Shown: one piece after another, positions 33,980 to 42,714 of the stretch
How positions within the stretch are numbered: position 1 is the first letter of the stretch
Layout of the letters: each line of letters opens with the position of its first letter
DNA from: Veillonellaceae bacterium
GTDB taxonomy: Bacteria > Bacillota > Negativicutes > Veillonellales > Dialisteraceae
Reading direction: 5' to 3'
Length of the DNA stretch: 64,000 nucleotides
Assembly (NCBI GenBank): GCA_025992895.1
Contig: DAJPGA010000001.1
Span: 879,001-943,000 of the forward strand
Made by a program: the position numbers and the translations under genes
The notes under the pieces: generated by a model
Databases searched by the model: none
What the model was told of the DNA's origin: nothing
Seen by the model: the letters and a program-made list of their open reading frames with translations, nothing else

Positions 33980-35317
33980 TTATTTCTTGATTGGCGGATA
34001 GGTTTCCATACGCGGAGCGCTGTAGCGGAGCTTTGGGGAAACGATGAAGTAAATCAGGAGACCCATAGCTGTTACGAAAGCGCCTTCCATGATGACAGAC
34101 CAGCCGCAGCCGTATACTGCGTATACACTGTAGATGCCGCCTACGATAGCTGCCATGTTGGCAAGTTTTGCTTTGTCATGCGGAATCTTTTCTACCTTCT
34201 GGAGATCGGCGACAGCTGCCATAGCCAGGAGGTAAGGAATCAGGTTGATCATGACGGCCAGGTTGATGAGTACGTTGAACTGCTTAAGCAGGGTCGGGCT
34301 CATGGTGGAGAGAGTCATGACAATCTGGATAGCTACCAGAGTACCGATAGCTGCATATGGAGAACGGAAACGGTTTACAGTGGAAAGGAACTTCGGGAAG
34401 AGTCCGATGGAGGATGCTTCTCTAGCTACTTCAGAAACGGTGAACTGCCAAGCGGTCAGGGATACGAAGCAGGAGCAGACGAGCATGCAGGAAACAATGT
34501 AGCCTGCGGTTGGTCCGAACATGGTAGCGTATGCAAGGCCGAAAGGAGCATTGGCATTCATCAGTTCAGTGTAAGGAACGAGGCCGCCGATGATAGCGGT
34601 GGAAGTGGTGTAGCAAGCGCCTGCGAGCAGTGTGCCTGCGAGAACAGCGATCGGAACATCCTTTTCCGGATTTTCAACAGTGTCGGAGTTAGCGCATGCA
34701 GTTTCAAGACCAAGGAAAGCCCAGAGGATAACTGCGATGGATTGCTTCATTGTTTCGTAGAAAGGAAGATCTCCCGGGTTCCAAGCCTGTACATAGACGT
34801 CAGGGCTGAAGAAGAATGCACCGGCGAAAAGCAGGCCGATGACCGGGGTTACGACGCACATAACGCCCAGAGTGGAGAACTTGCCGAAATTCTTAGGTCC
34901 TACGAGGCTGATCGTAGCAGCGGCCAGAAGGACGCCGATCGTAGCCAGGCAGACTTCAACCGGATCAAGGTTGAAACCGAAAACATAAGAACCGTAGCTG
35001 ACAACGCCGCTTGCGATAGCAACGTTGGCGATGATCAGAGAAATCGTGTAGCAGAAGTTGGAGAGAAAATTGCCGGCTCTCCCGAAGCGGTATTCTGCAT
35101 AACCGCCCATGCCTCCTACCTTTTTCGTGTACATCCCGCACTTAGAGAAAGCGTAAGCGAGAATAGTTGCACCGATGGAGGCAAGAATCCATGCGAAAAT
35201 AGAGACCGTCCCGATTTCAGCCAGCGTAGCTGGAAGAAGAATAATACCGGAACCCATCATGTTGATGGCAGTGACTGTCGTTAACTGGACGACTCCCATT
35301 TTTTTGCTCTTAGACAA
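33980..35317 (-). CDS. potE: PotE-like putrescine/amino acid antiporter (APC family)
   Basis: A 445-residue permease with 12 predicted helices. The N-terminus (SKSKKMGVVQLTTVTAINMMGSGIILLPATLAEIG) closely resembles E. coli PotE. AFLGLETACANSDTVENPEKDVPIAVL and QFNVLINLAVMINLIPYLL also match. PotE exchanges ornithine and putrescine or takes up putrescine. The best start is TTG at 35317, preceded by AAGAAGGGAA; it reproduces the PotE N-terminus. The longer ATG frame to 35443 adds an implausible polar leader, and the ATG at 35299 has no RBS. A polyamine role fits with speE in the same window; cadaverine or arginine/agmatine exchange are alternatives. Confidence 0.85.
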   Translation of the reverse strand: MSKSKKMGVVQLTTVTAINMMGSGIILLPATLAEIGTVSIFAWILASIGATILAYAFSKCGMYTKKVGGMGGYAEYRFGRAGNFLSNFCYTISLIIANVAIASGVVSYGSYVFGFNLDPVEVCLATIGVLLAAATISLVGPKNFGKFSTLGVMCVVTPVIGLLFAGAFFFSPDVYVQAWNPGDLPFYETMKQSIAVILWAFLGLETACANSDTVENPEKDVPIAVLAGTLLAGACYTTSTAIIGGLVPYTELMNANAPFGLAYATMFGPTAGYIVSCMLVCSCFVSLTAWQFTVSEVAREASSIGLFPKFLSTVNRFRSPYAAIGTLVAIQIVMTLSTMSPTLLKQFNVLINLAVMINLIPYLLAMAAVADLQKVEKIPHDKAKLANMAAIVGGIYSVYAVYGCGWSVIMEGAFVTAMGLLIYFIVSPKLRYSAPRMETYPPIKK

Positions 35318-36282
35318 GGTTGTTCCCTTCTTTCTTTTGTTGCTTCCATAATCAGAGGGAACCCTCTGACAGGGGGAAAAAGTTGTCCCGGAATGAACCG
35401 GATGATGCTGTCGTGAAATCATCAAGGCATGCATGAACCCCATTTGCTTTCGTTATGGTGAAAGAAACAGGGTGAAAAAGAAAACCATCTGACGCAGACC
35501 GCCAGGCGCTGCTCTACTGCACTTCTGCAGGGCGCGGTGAATTTTTATTTACTGAAATATAACACAGATGAAAGAGTATGACAAGACCTTTTTTAAAACT
35601 TTTTTGTAAAATTTTTGAACACGAAGTACCATGGACTTTTGAGAACTTTGAAGGAAAAACGAGGAAAATGGAAGAAAACGCTAGCCATCACGGATTGGCA
35701 TGGATTGGCATTATAAATCAATATGTATCCATTTTTACGACATAGAAATGCAGAAAATCCCAAAATGCCCATATTATGGCGCATCTCAGCTTTTACCCTC
35801 AAATTCCATAGTATCTATATGTAAATAATTATGCAATATAGAAAATAAAAATACAGAAAGTTGTATATTGCCTAAAATCCATTTGGCCCCTCAGCGCCTG
35901 AAAACGCCCGAAATGCCCCCAAATAACCCCACAGGGCAAAATTTCAAATTTTAAATGAGAAAAAAGAAGATAAAATGAGAATAAAAGTTTTTTTGGTATC
36001 GTAGGTAAAGAATTATTTTATATAAGGATTTCCTAGTCTGCCTCGAAGAAATCCCCACTTTTTACAGAGAGAAAAATCGTAAGAAAACAGGAAATCAATA
36101 AAATGAAAAACGAAGGAAAACGCACGCCATCATCCTCTATCCATATCTATCCCGGAAATTCACAGGAAATTCAGGAAATTTAAGGGTACTCACCGACCCA
36201 AAATTGACCGTCAGCCACCCAAGATCCCCGCCAGTCCCATAAAATCGGCCAAAAAAGAAGCAAAAGGGAGGAGAGAGGCAGA
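35318..36282. other. Long AT-rich intergenic region, no gene seen
   Basis: About 960 bases without a credible gene. The potE upstream region is at the left. Short exact repeats shared with other intergenic regions are AATTATTTTATATAAG (36011-36026, also 26459) and GACCCAAAATTGAC (36195-36208, also 12901). These may mark decayed mobile sequence, but no transposase remnant was recognised. Confidence 0.5.
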
Positions 36283-36670
36283 CTTGGGTTGTACGATTTT
36301 TATTTCCCTCAAGGCGTTAGCCTTAGTTTAAGGGTGTCAGAGCTCGCCCCTTAGGGGGAGCTAGCGCGCATGCGCCTGAAGAGGTTCATCTCCCAGGCTG
36401 CAAGCCTGTTGTATGGTTTAAACTTGCCTTCCCAGACGGGGAAGGGCGTATGGGATGGGGTACGAAAGGTCCGAAACAAATCAGAGCTGAGCTCTTTCTT
36501 TTATTCCTTGCGAGGCTGCCTCCTTCGGGGGAAGTGGCCATTATACCAATGATTACATATGAAATCACAGAAATGTTTGTGTTATTTCCATAATGGCCGA
36601 AAGGGGTGCAGTTTCTAATAAGAGGGTTGATTTCCTGCAAGGCGCAGCCTTGGTTATATGGTTTTGATCT
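36283..36670 (+). repeat. Mosaic intergenic repeat, copy B (two consecutive units)
   Basis: A GTTGTACGATTTT tail opens the block. Unit B1 has AGCTCGCCCC-tta-GGGGGAGCT (36341-36362), GCGCGCATGCGC (36364-36375), GGTTCATCTCC, CAGGCT-gca-AGCCTG (36394-36408) and TTGTATGGTTT. Unit B2 has CCTCC-ttc-GGGGGAAGTGG, a long stem GGCCATTAT/ATAATGGCC (36537-36545 with 36590-36598), GGTTGATTTCC, CAAGGC-gca-GCCTTG (36638-36652) and gTTATATGGTTTT. The same module order with different paired stems recurs at the other copies. Confidence 0.75.
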
Positions 36671-36889
36671 GCACAATGTTTTTCATTTCCTGGTTCTCTC
36701 CCTCCATCCCATAGAATTCCTGAAAGCAAGATTCTATTCTCAAATTGAAAGAGCATTTTTAACACGCACTGCTCCTCCCAAATTTCCATCCTTCTCTATA
36801 AGGTACTAAATATATTAATAATATATATCCTTATATATAAAGAATTTCAAAGACTTTTGAAACCTTACGGCGATATTTCCCGATTTCCA

Positions 36890-36919
36890 TTGACATGACT
36901 TTTTATTGTGCTATATACT
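36890..36919 (+). promoter_or_regulatory. Promoter of greA-lysS
   Basis: TTGACA (36890-36895) and TATACT (36914-36919) with an 18-base spacer, about 70 bases before greA. Confidence 0.75.
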
Positions 36920-36989
36920 ATGAAATATGCCCTTACGCAGGGTGTCTTGTTTGTGTTTAAGAAATACTTAAGAAAAGAGGCAAATTGTC

Positions 36990-37463
36990 ATGGCAGAAAT
37001 GCAGAAGACCCTGATTACCAAAGAAGGCCTTGAAAAGATGCAGAAGGAGCTGGAAGACCTTCGCACCACGAAACGTGCGGAAGTAGCCCAGCGTTTGAAG
37101 GAAGCCATTGCAATGGGCGACCTTTCGGAAAACTCCGAATATGATGAAGCAAAGAATGCCCAGGCATTCCTGGAAGGCCGTATCGTTCAGTTGGAACAGC
37201 AGATCCGTACCGCTCAGATCATCGTCAAAGGCAAGAAGAACCGCATTGACGTTGGTTCTACCGTTACCATCGAAGATATGGAAGAACACGTAAAAGAAAC
37301 CGTTACCATCGTCGGCAGCGCTGAATCCAACCCATTCGAAGGCCGCATTTCCAATGAATCCCCGGTAGGCTGTGCCCTCGTAGGCGCTAAAGCCGGAGAC
37401 ATCGTTGAAGCAGACGCTCCGAACAGCGTAATCAAGTACAAAGTCATCAGCATCGACGACTAA
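36990..37463 (+). CDS. greA: Transcription elongation factor GreA
   Basis: A 157-residue factor that rescues backtracked RNA polymerase. The N-terminal coiled coil carries the tip motif MGDLSENSEYDEAKNAQ with the acidic Asp/Glu pair. The C-terminal FKBP-like domain ends with the SPVGCALVGAKAGDIVE block. Length is typical (158 in E. coli). It is followed by lysS after 40 bases, an order common in Firmicutes. Confidence 0.96.
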   Translation: MAEMQKTLITKEGLEKMQKELEDLRTTKRAEVAQRLKEAIAMGDLSENSEYDEAKNAQAFLEGRIVQLEQQIRTAQIIVKGKKNRIDVGSTVTIEDMEEHVKETVTIVGSAESNPFEGRISNESPVGCALVGAKAGDIVEADAPNSVIKYKVISIDD

Positions 37464-37503
37464 GATCCTGATGAAGAAATATACTAGTTGAAAGGAATTT
37501 CTA

Positions 37504-39471
37504 ATGGCAGAGAATAATCAGAACAAGAACGTACAGACCAGCGGCCCGAAGCTGAATGACCAGATGATCATTCGCCGTGAGAAGCTGGACAAGATTCGTG
37601 CTCTTGGCGTTGAACCATACGGTGAAAAGTTTGAATGGGACCACCATGCAGCTGATATCCGTGCAAACGCAGAAGAACTTGAAAAGAATGAAACCACGGT
37701 CCGCATCGCCGGCCGCATCATGATCCGCCGCGGCGCAGGCAAGGCAGCATTCGCAGTCCTCCGCGACCAGACAGGCGACATCCAGTTATACTTCAGAAAA
37801 GACGTCCTCTCCGAAAAGGAATGGGACCTCTGGAAACTCGTCGACATGGGCGATATCCTTGGCATCGAAGGCGTCGTATTCACCACACATACCGGTGAAC
37901 TCACCGTCCGTGTACACCACTTCACCATGCTGTCCAAATCCCTCCGTCCGCTGCCGGAAAAATGGCACGGCCTGACCGACAAGGAACAGCGTTATCGCCA
38001 GAGATACCTCGACCTCATGGTCAATCCTGAAGTCCGCACCACATTCGTCAAGAGAGCAGCCATGATGGCAGCTATCCGCAAATGGTACACCGACCACGGA
38101 TTCCTCGAAGTCGAAACCCCGGTTCTCCAGCCACTCTATGGCGGCGCAAACGCAAAGCCATTCACCACCCATTTCAATGCACTCGACATGACCATGTACC
38201 TGCGCATTGCACCGGAACTCTACCTGAAGAGACTCCTCGTGGGCGGCTATGAAAGAATTTTCGAAATCACCAGAAACTTCAGAAACGAAGGCATGGATAC
38301 CCGTCACAACCCGGAATTCACTGCCATCGAAACATACCAGGCATACGGCGACATCGAAGACGTCATTAAACAGACGGAAGAAATCGTCGAAGCCTGCGCA
38401 CTCGCATCCTACGGCACAACCAAATTCACCTATGAAGGCACCGAAATCGACGTCAAAGGCCCGTGGCCAAGACTCACCATGGCTGGCGCTGTCAAGAAAT
38501 ACACAGGTGAAGACTTCGATGCATGCGAAACCATCGAAGACGCTCGCAAGATCGCTGACAAACTCCATGTAGAATACGGCGAATTCGACGGATTCGGCAA
38601 GATCCTCTCCGCTTGCTTCGACGAATACGTAGAAGCAAAGCTGATCCAGCCAGTTCACATCACTGAACACCCGATCGAAGTATCCCCGCTTTCCAAACTC
38701 GATCCGAAAGATCCGAGATACACCATCCGCTTCGAATCCTACATCTACGGACGTGAACTCGCAAACGGCTTCTCCGAATTAAACGATCCGATCGATCAGA
38801 GAAAACGTTTCGAAATGCAGGTAGAAGAAAGAGCACACGGCGACGACGAAGCTCATCCGATCGATGAAGACTTCCTTACCGCTCTCGAATACGGCATGCC
38901 TCCTACAGGCGGCCTCGGCATCGGCCTTGATCGTCTCTTTATGCTCATGACCGACTCCTCCAGCATCCGCGACATCATCCTCTTCCCGGCAATGAAACCG
39001 GAAACCGCACAGGAAAAAGCAAATGCGAAAGCTGCTGAAGAAGCTGCCATGGCAGAAAGTGGCAACGACGGATTCTTCAAGCCGAACAGCGAAATCGACT
39101 TCTCCAAAGTCAAAGTAGAACCACTCTTCACAGACTACGTAGACTTTGATACATTCAGCAAATCCGACTTCAGAGCAGTCAAAGTCAAGAGCTGCGAAGC
39201 CGTCAAGAAATCCAAGAAACTCCTGAAATTCGTCCTCGACGACGGCACAGGCACCGACCGCATCATCCTCTCCGGCATTCATGCATTCTATGAACCGGAA
39301 GAACTCGTAGGCAAGACCCTCATCGCGATCGTCAACCTGCCACCGAGATCCATGATGGGCATCGACTCCTGCGGCATGCTCCTCTCTGCTATCCATGAAG
39401 AAGAAGGCGAAGAAAAACTCCACCTCCTCATGGTCGACAACCACATCCCGGCAGGCGCAAAACTCTACTAA
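37504..39471 (+). CDS. lysS: Lysyl-tRNA synthetase, class II, with C-terminal tRNA-binding (EMAP/MetG-type) domain
   Basis: A 655-residue enzyme; ordinary bacterial LysRS is about 490-510. The N-terminal OB-fold anticodon domain (VRIAGRIMIRRGAGKAAFAVL), motif 2 (ITRNFRNEGMDTRHNPEFT) and motif 3 (GLGIGLDRLFMLM) are intact. After about residue 505 there is a linker (MAESGNDGFFKPNSEIDF) and then a Trbp111-like OB domain: DFRAVKVKSCEAVKKSKKLL, ILSGIHAFYEPEELVGK and IVNLPPRSMMG. That module is best known at the C-terminus of MetRS and should raise tRNA affinity. GAAAGGAATT is the RBS. It is co-transcribed with greA. Confidence 0.95.
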   Translation: MAENNQNKNVQTSGPKLNDQMIIRREKLDKIRALGVEPYGEKFEWDHHAADIRANAEELEKNETTVRIAGRIMIRRGAGKAAFAVLRDQTGDIQLYFRKDVLSEKEWDLWKLVDMGDILGIEGVVFTTHTGELTVRVHHFTMLSKSLRPLPEKWHGLTDKEQRYRQRYLDLMVNPEVRTTFVKRAAMMAAIRKWYTDHGFLEVETPVLQPLYGGANAKPFTTHFNALDMTMYLRIAPELYLKRLLVGGYERIFEITRNFRNEGMDTRHNPEFTAIETYQAYGDIEDVIKQTEEIVEACALASYGTTKFTYEGTEIDVKGPWPRLTMAGAVKKYTGEDFDACETIEDARKIADKLHVEYGEFDGFGKILSACFDEYVEAKLIQPVHITEHPIEVSPLSKLDPKDPRYTIRFESYIYGRELANGFSELNDPIDQRKRFEMQVEERAHGDDEAHPIDEDFLTALEYGMPPTGGLGIGLDRLFMLMTDSSSIRDIILFPAMKPETAQEKANAKAAEEAAMAESGNDGFFKPNSEIDFSKVKVEPLFTDYVDFDTFSKSDFRAVKVKSCEAVKKSKKLLKFVLDDGTGTDRIILSGIHAFYEPEELVGKTLIAIVNLPPRSMMGIDSCGMLLSAIHEEEGEEKLHLLMVDNHIPAGAKLY

Positions 39472-39476
39472 TCAAC

Positions 39477-39518
39477 AAAAAAAGCGTTCTTTCCAGAAAT
39501 GGAAAGACGCTTTTTTTC
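39477..39518 (+). terminator. Terminator of greA-lysS
   Basis: AAAAAAGCGT...ACGCTTTTTTT with inner TTTCC/GGAAA helix. Confidence 0.92.
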
Positions 39519-39540
39519 ATTGCGAAATAAAGGAAGAAGG

Positions 39541-39736
39541 GCCGTAGGCCGGTCTTAACCTTGCCCTGGAAGGGAAGGTGTCGGCGGAGCCGACGGATGC
39601 AGCATTTCGTCGAGCGGAGTGAGGTTTAGCTGACCCCGTTAGGGGAAAGTGGTGCGCATGCGCCGAAAGGGGTTCATTTTCTAAAAGGGCCAGACAGGGT
39701 TGATTACCGCGCAGCAGAGCTGAAGTTGTATGGTCT
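39541..39736 (+). repeat. Mosaic intergenic repeat, copy C
   Basis: Modules in order: GGCC-gta-GGCC, a GAAGGTGTCGG/CCGAC hairpin with GGATGCAG, CGAGCGGAGTGAGGTTT, CCCC-gtta-GGGG (39634-39645), GGTGCGCATGCGCC (39651-39664), GAAAGGGGTTCATTTTC, GGTTGATTACC, CAGC-aga-GCTG (39712-39722) and GTTGTATGGTC. It sits between the lysS terminator and the NADAR gene. Confidence 0.75.
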
Positions 39737-39981
39737 CCTCTTTCCATTTCCTCATCCCTCCGTCCACAAACCTACATACTGCAAGATACGGTGCGTTTTT
39801 ACATTCATGCTTATACGAAAGGACCTGCTTTTTGTGCAGATTTATTTAAAATTTTAAATAAATCGTCATAATAATGACGTGCATGTATATTTTTGATAAA
39901 ATAAGCGTATAAGGTCATGTCTCTTCGGATTTTCGGGGGAAAATCTTGGAAGAGAATTTTTAAATCTGGAGGAAATGATCT

Positions 39982-40890
39982 ATGAAAGTGAATATTACGG
40001 GGGATAACGAATTCCAAGGCAGGAGGATCATGCCTCCGCCCTGGATGGTCTGCCCATATATCCGGCGCTCATCCGTCGGCTGGAGGACAGGCTTCGGCGG
40101 AGCTTATGCAGAAAAGTTCCAGACATGGCTCAAAATGATGACGCCAAAGGAAAAGAAAGTCTATCGGGAAATGTTCCCGGAACCCATCACCTGGAAAGGC
40201 TGGTGGGACGGTGAAGATAATACCGAGCTTCTGCGTTACAAGAATTACTCGACCTGTGCATGGCGCGAAGGCGGAAAGCCCAATTACACCAAGGCGCAGC
40301 TCATCAAAGAATGGGAAGAAGGAAACAGGCGGCCTTTCTGTTACTTCTGGGACCATGATGAAAAAGACGGCACGCTGACGCAGTCCTGCCTCAGCCAGTG
40401 GTATCCGTCCAAATTTTCCGTCGGCATCTATCAGTACAACTGCATGGAGCAGTACATGATGGCCGAAAAAGCAGACCTTTTCAGCGATGAAAAAGTCAGG
40501 GAAAAGATATTTGAAAGCGACGACCCGGCTGTCATTCAGGCACTCGGACGCACCGTCATTTACTTGAAACAGGACGTCTGGGACGAGTTCAAGCACTCGA
40601 TTGTCGTCAATGGCAACTGGCGCAAATTCACCCAGAACAAAAAACTGCGTGATTTTCTCCTTTCCACAGGAGAGAACATCATCGTGGAGGCAAGCCCGTA
40701 CGACACCATCTGGGGCATCGGCGCTTCCGCTTACGATGAAGAAGCAAGAGATCCGCGCGACTGGAAAGGGGATAACATGCTCGGCTTTGCACTGATGGAA
40801 GTCAGGGATGAACTCCGCCGCGTCTACCGCTGCGAAAGCTCCTGCGACTGGACTTATGCTAGAAAGAAATCTCCGGGAAAGAACAGCTAA
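39982..40890 (+). CDS. NADAR-domain protein with N-terminal extension
   Basis: A 302-residue protein. The C-terminal half (about 138-290) is a NADAR/YbiA-type domain: CLSQWYPSKFSVGIYQYNCMEQYMMAEKADLF, DPAVIQALGRTV and ASPYDTIWGIGASAYDEEARD. NADAR enzymes are N-glycosidases acting on riboflavin-pathway intermediates or on ADP-ribosylated guanine, where they oppose DarT-like toxins. Residues 1-125 form an aromatic-rich extension (MFPEPITWKGWWDGEDNTELLRY) that I do not recognise. No toxin gene is adjacent. GGAGG precedes the ATG; a terminator follows. Confidence 0.83.
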   Translation: MKVNITGDNEFQGRRIMPPPWMVCPYIRRSSVGWRTGFGGAYAEKFQTWLKMMTPKEKKVYREMFPEPITWKGWWDGEDNTELLRYKNYSTCAWREGGKPNYTKAQLIKEWEEGNRRPFCYFWDHDEKDGTLTQSCLSQWYPSKFSVGIYQYNCMEQYMMAEKADLFSDEKVREKIFESDDPAVIQALGRTVIYLKQDVWDEFKHSIVVNGNWRKFTQNKKLRDFLLSTGENIIVEASPYDTIWGIGASAYDEEARDPRDWKGDNMLGFALMEVRDELRRVYRCESSCDWTYARKKSPGKNS

Positions 40891-40905
40891 TTTCATATGA
40901 ACTTT

Positions 40906-40942
40906 AAAAGCCGGGCAAACTGAATACGATGCCCGGCTTTTC
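40906..40942 (+). terminator. Terminator of the NADAR gene
   Basis: AAAAGCCGGGCA and TGCCCGGCTTTT, 12-base perfect stem. Confidence 0.9.
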
Positions 40943-41087
40943 TTGTCCAATGGTCAAGAATGCCTCTGTTGCCAGAGCGATGAAATCATCATAAACAAAA
41001 ACGATGAAATTCAATGACGAAGAGGCAGTCATCTGATAGAATGAATATATACAGGATAACAATCCTGGGAACAAGGAGGGCTCAGTC

Positions 41088-41480
41088 ATGCGCTGTGGCA
41101 AATATAGAGAAGGCGTGATCCTGAATGAATCCAGCATGAAAATGGCTGTTTTCATGGAGGATAGAAAAATCCAGCTTACAGAATGGGAAGGCCCCGACGG
41201 CTGTATTTCCACAAAGCGTGTCGCTGTGGAAAAGATGCAGGTAGGCTTCTGCTATCGCACGAAACCTACCGGAGAATGGGACAGCGGCTGGCGCTTCATG
41301 GCAGGCGATGAAAGCCATGAGTACATGGACAAACCGGAAAACTCCGGCATCTACAAACTCATCACCATCGTTTCCATCGACCCTGACGTCCTCCCGCTCC
41401 TGAAAGCCCCCTGCGGCTCTGCCTTCGAGCGTGACGAAAAAGGCATATTTCATCAAGTCGACGACTGGCATTTGGAATAA
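41088..41480 (+). CDS. DUF2185 / Imm33-like protein
   Basis: A 130-residue cytoplasmic protein. It contains the DUF2185 pattern: a strand-rich N-terminus with VEKMQVGFCYRTKP, DSGWRFMAGDESHEYMDKPEN and IDPDVLPLLKAPCGSAFERDE. The family is widespread and includes members proposed as immunity proteins to polymorphic toxins (Imm33). No toxin gene is adjacent, so an orphan immunity or housekeeping role is open. AAGGAGG lies upstream and its own terminator follows. Confidence 0.75.
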   Translation: MRCGKYREGVILNESSMKMAVFMEDRKIQLTEWEGPDGCISTKRVAVEKMQVGFCYRTKPTGEWDSGWRFMAGDESHEYMDKPENSGIYKLITIVSIDPDVLPLLKAPCGSAFERDEKGIFHQVDDWHLE

Positions 41481-41491
41481 ATAAGAAGTAC

Positions 41492-41536
41492 AAAAAGCTG
41501 TGACGAAATGATCCTGCACTTTGTCACGGCTTTTTT
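41492..41536 (+). terminator. Terminator of the DUF2185 gene
   Basis: AAAAAGC-GTGAC...GTCAC-GGCTTTTTT interrupted stem followed by T. Confidence 0.82.
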
Positions 41537-41574
41537 GCTGTCCGGAAAGTGACACCAGTTAGGAAAAATCGCAA

Positions 41575-41718
41575 CCGAAGTCAAGCTGTCCCCGTTAGGG
41601 GAAAGTGGCGCGCATGCGCCGAAGGAGAAGGTGGCGCCGAAGGCGACGGATACAGTAGTTCCACGAGCAGCGCGAGGTTTTATGGTGTTTTCAGCCGTTA
41701 GGCTGGTTGTACGGTTTT
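41575..41718 (+). repeat. Mosaic intergenic repeat, copy D
   Basis: CCCC-gtta-GGGG (41590-41601) AAAGTGG, GGCGCGCATGCGCC (41607-41620) GAAGG, then GAAGGTGGCGCC/GGCGAC with GGATACAG, CGAGCAGCGCGAGGTTTTATGG, and the terminal CAGCC-gtta-GGCTG (41692-41705) with gTTGTACGGTTTT. Module order differs from copy C: the CCCC/GGGG unit precedes the GAAGGTG unit. Confidence 0.75.
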
Positions 41719-41861
41719 CATGTTTTTCCTATTTTTCCTATTTTTCTCTTCCCCTATCTTCTCCCAAATCCCAAAAACATCTCCATTATCTCTTTCTTTA
41801 TTTTTTTGATAGAATTAATATATAAATGAAGCAGTCTGAAATTTCTGGCGGAGGTGAGGGA

Positions 41862-42698
41862 ATGGTTAAGGAAAAAGATTATTTCGTCCTTGTTTCGGAG
41901 AGGCCTTCCTTGAATGGGAGTCCGGATGATATCGTGGAACAGACTCTGAAGATCTCGGATACCGGTCTTGCCTGGTTTGCCACCCGCACGGCCAGACAGA
42001 AGGAAACGGGACGCGGATATCACGAAAAATACGTGTCGAGGATAGGGGAATGGAGAGCGGAGATTCTTCTTAGGATGACAGACCGGGTGAAACAGCAGGC
42101 GGAGTTTCCTTCCGGAGACAGACCTTACCTTTTGACCCGCCATTGGAAATTATCGGGAGACAAGATTGTCGTTGGCCAGCAGAACGGAGTTCCTGTTCTT
42201 TGGCAAGCGGATAGAAGCCTTGACCTGACGGAAATGTACCAGCGCTTTCTCCCCTTCCATGACATCTGGGCCTTTGGCAGATGCATGCCGCTTCCTCAAA
42301 TGAACTGGAAGGAAAGGATTCATCAATTTGCCGAAGACTGGGTAGATTTGCTGAATCAACGTGAAAGTAATCCGAAAAGATTTTGGATCCACTTCATCGG
42401 ACTTGGGCGTGAATGCGCGGAATCAGGGTTCTATATGGATACTGGAGTAGAATTTGGCAAACGTTATCCGGGTTGTTTTGATGTTGATGAATGTGACCGC
42501 TTGGAAAGAATCATTTCTTCCATTGATGACAGGGAAATTATCGGATCCGCCATCTTTTCCATGTGGCGTTACAAGACACATTGGGAAACTTTTGACGGCA
42601 GCATCATTTGGTCAGATAATGCGCAGAAATGGTTCCTGCTGCTCTTCCAGCGTCTTGAAGAAATGACGAGACCGGTGGCAGCAAAGAACGTTTTGTGA
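41862..42698 (+). CDS. Uncharacterised protein next to the GIY-YIG gene
   Basis: A 278-residue soluble protein that I do not recognise. There is no signal peptide or membrane helix. It is rich in Trp, Arg and acidic residues, with patches such as KRFWIHFIGLGRECAESGFYMDTGVEF and DREIIGSAIFSMWRYKTHWE. GGAGGTGAGGG upstream of 41862 supports that start over the in-frame ATG at 41826. It is 16 bases before the GIY-YIG gene, so the two are probably one unit. Composition is more AT-rich than the core genes. Confidence 0.7.
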   Translation: MVKEKDYFVLVSERPSLNGSPDDIVEQTLKISDTGLAWFATRTARQKETGRGYHEKYVSRIGEWRAEILLRMTDRVKQQAEFPSGDRPYLLTRHWKLSGDKIVVGQQNGVPVLWQADRSLDLTEMYQRFLPFHDIWAFGRCMPLPQMNWKERIHQFAEDWVDLLNQRESNPKRFWIHFIGLGRECAESGFYMDTGVEFGKRYPGCFDVDECDRLERIISSIDDREIIGSAIFSMWRYKTHWETFDGSIIWSDNAQKWFLLLFQRLEEMTRPVAAKNVL

Positions 42699-42714
42699 AA
42701 TCGGGAGAAGAACT

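Noticed and set aside
36370..36552. Small plus-strand open frame in the 36 kb intergenic region
   Set aside because: It lies wholly within the mosaic repeat hairpins, has no ribosome site and resembles no protein.
39982..41480. NADAR and DUF2185 genes as a toxin-antitoxin pair
   Set aside because: Each has its own terminator, there is about 200 bases between them, and neither is a recognisable toxin.
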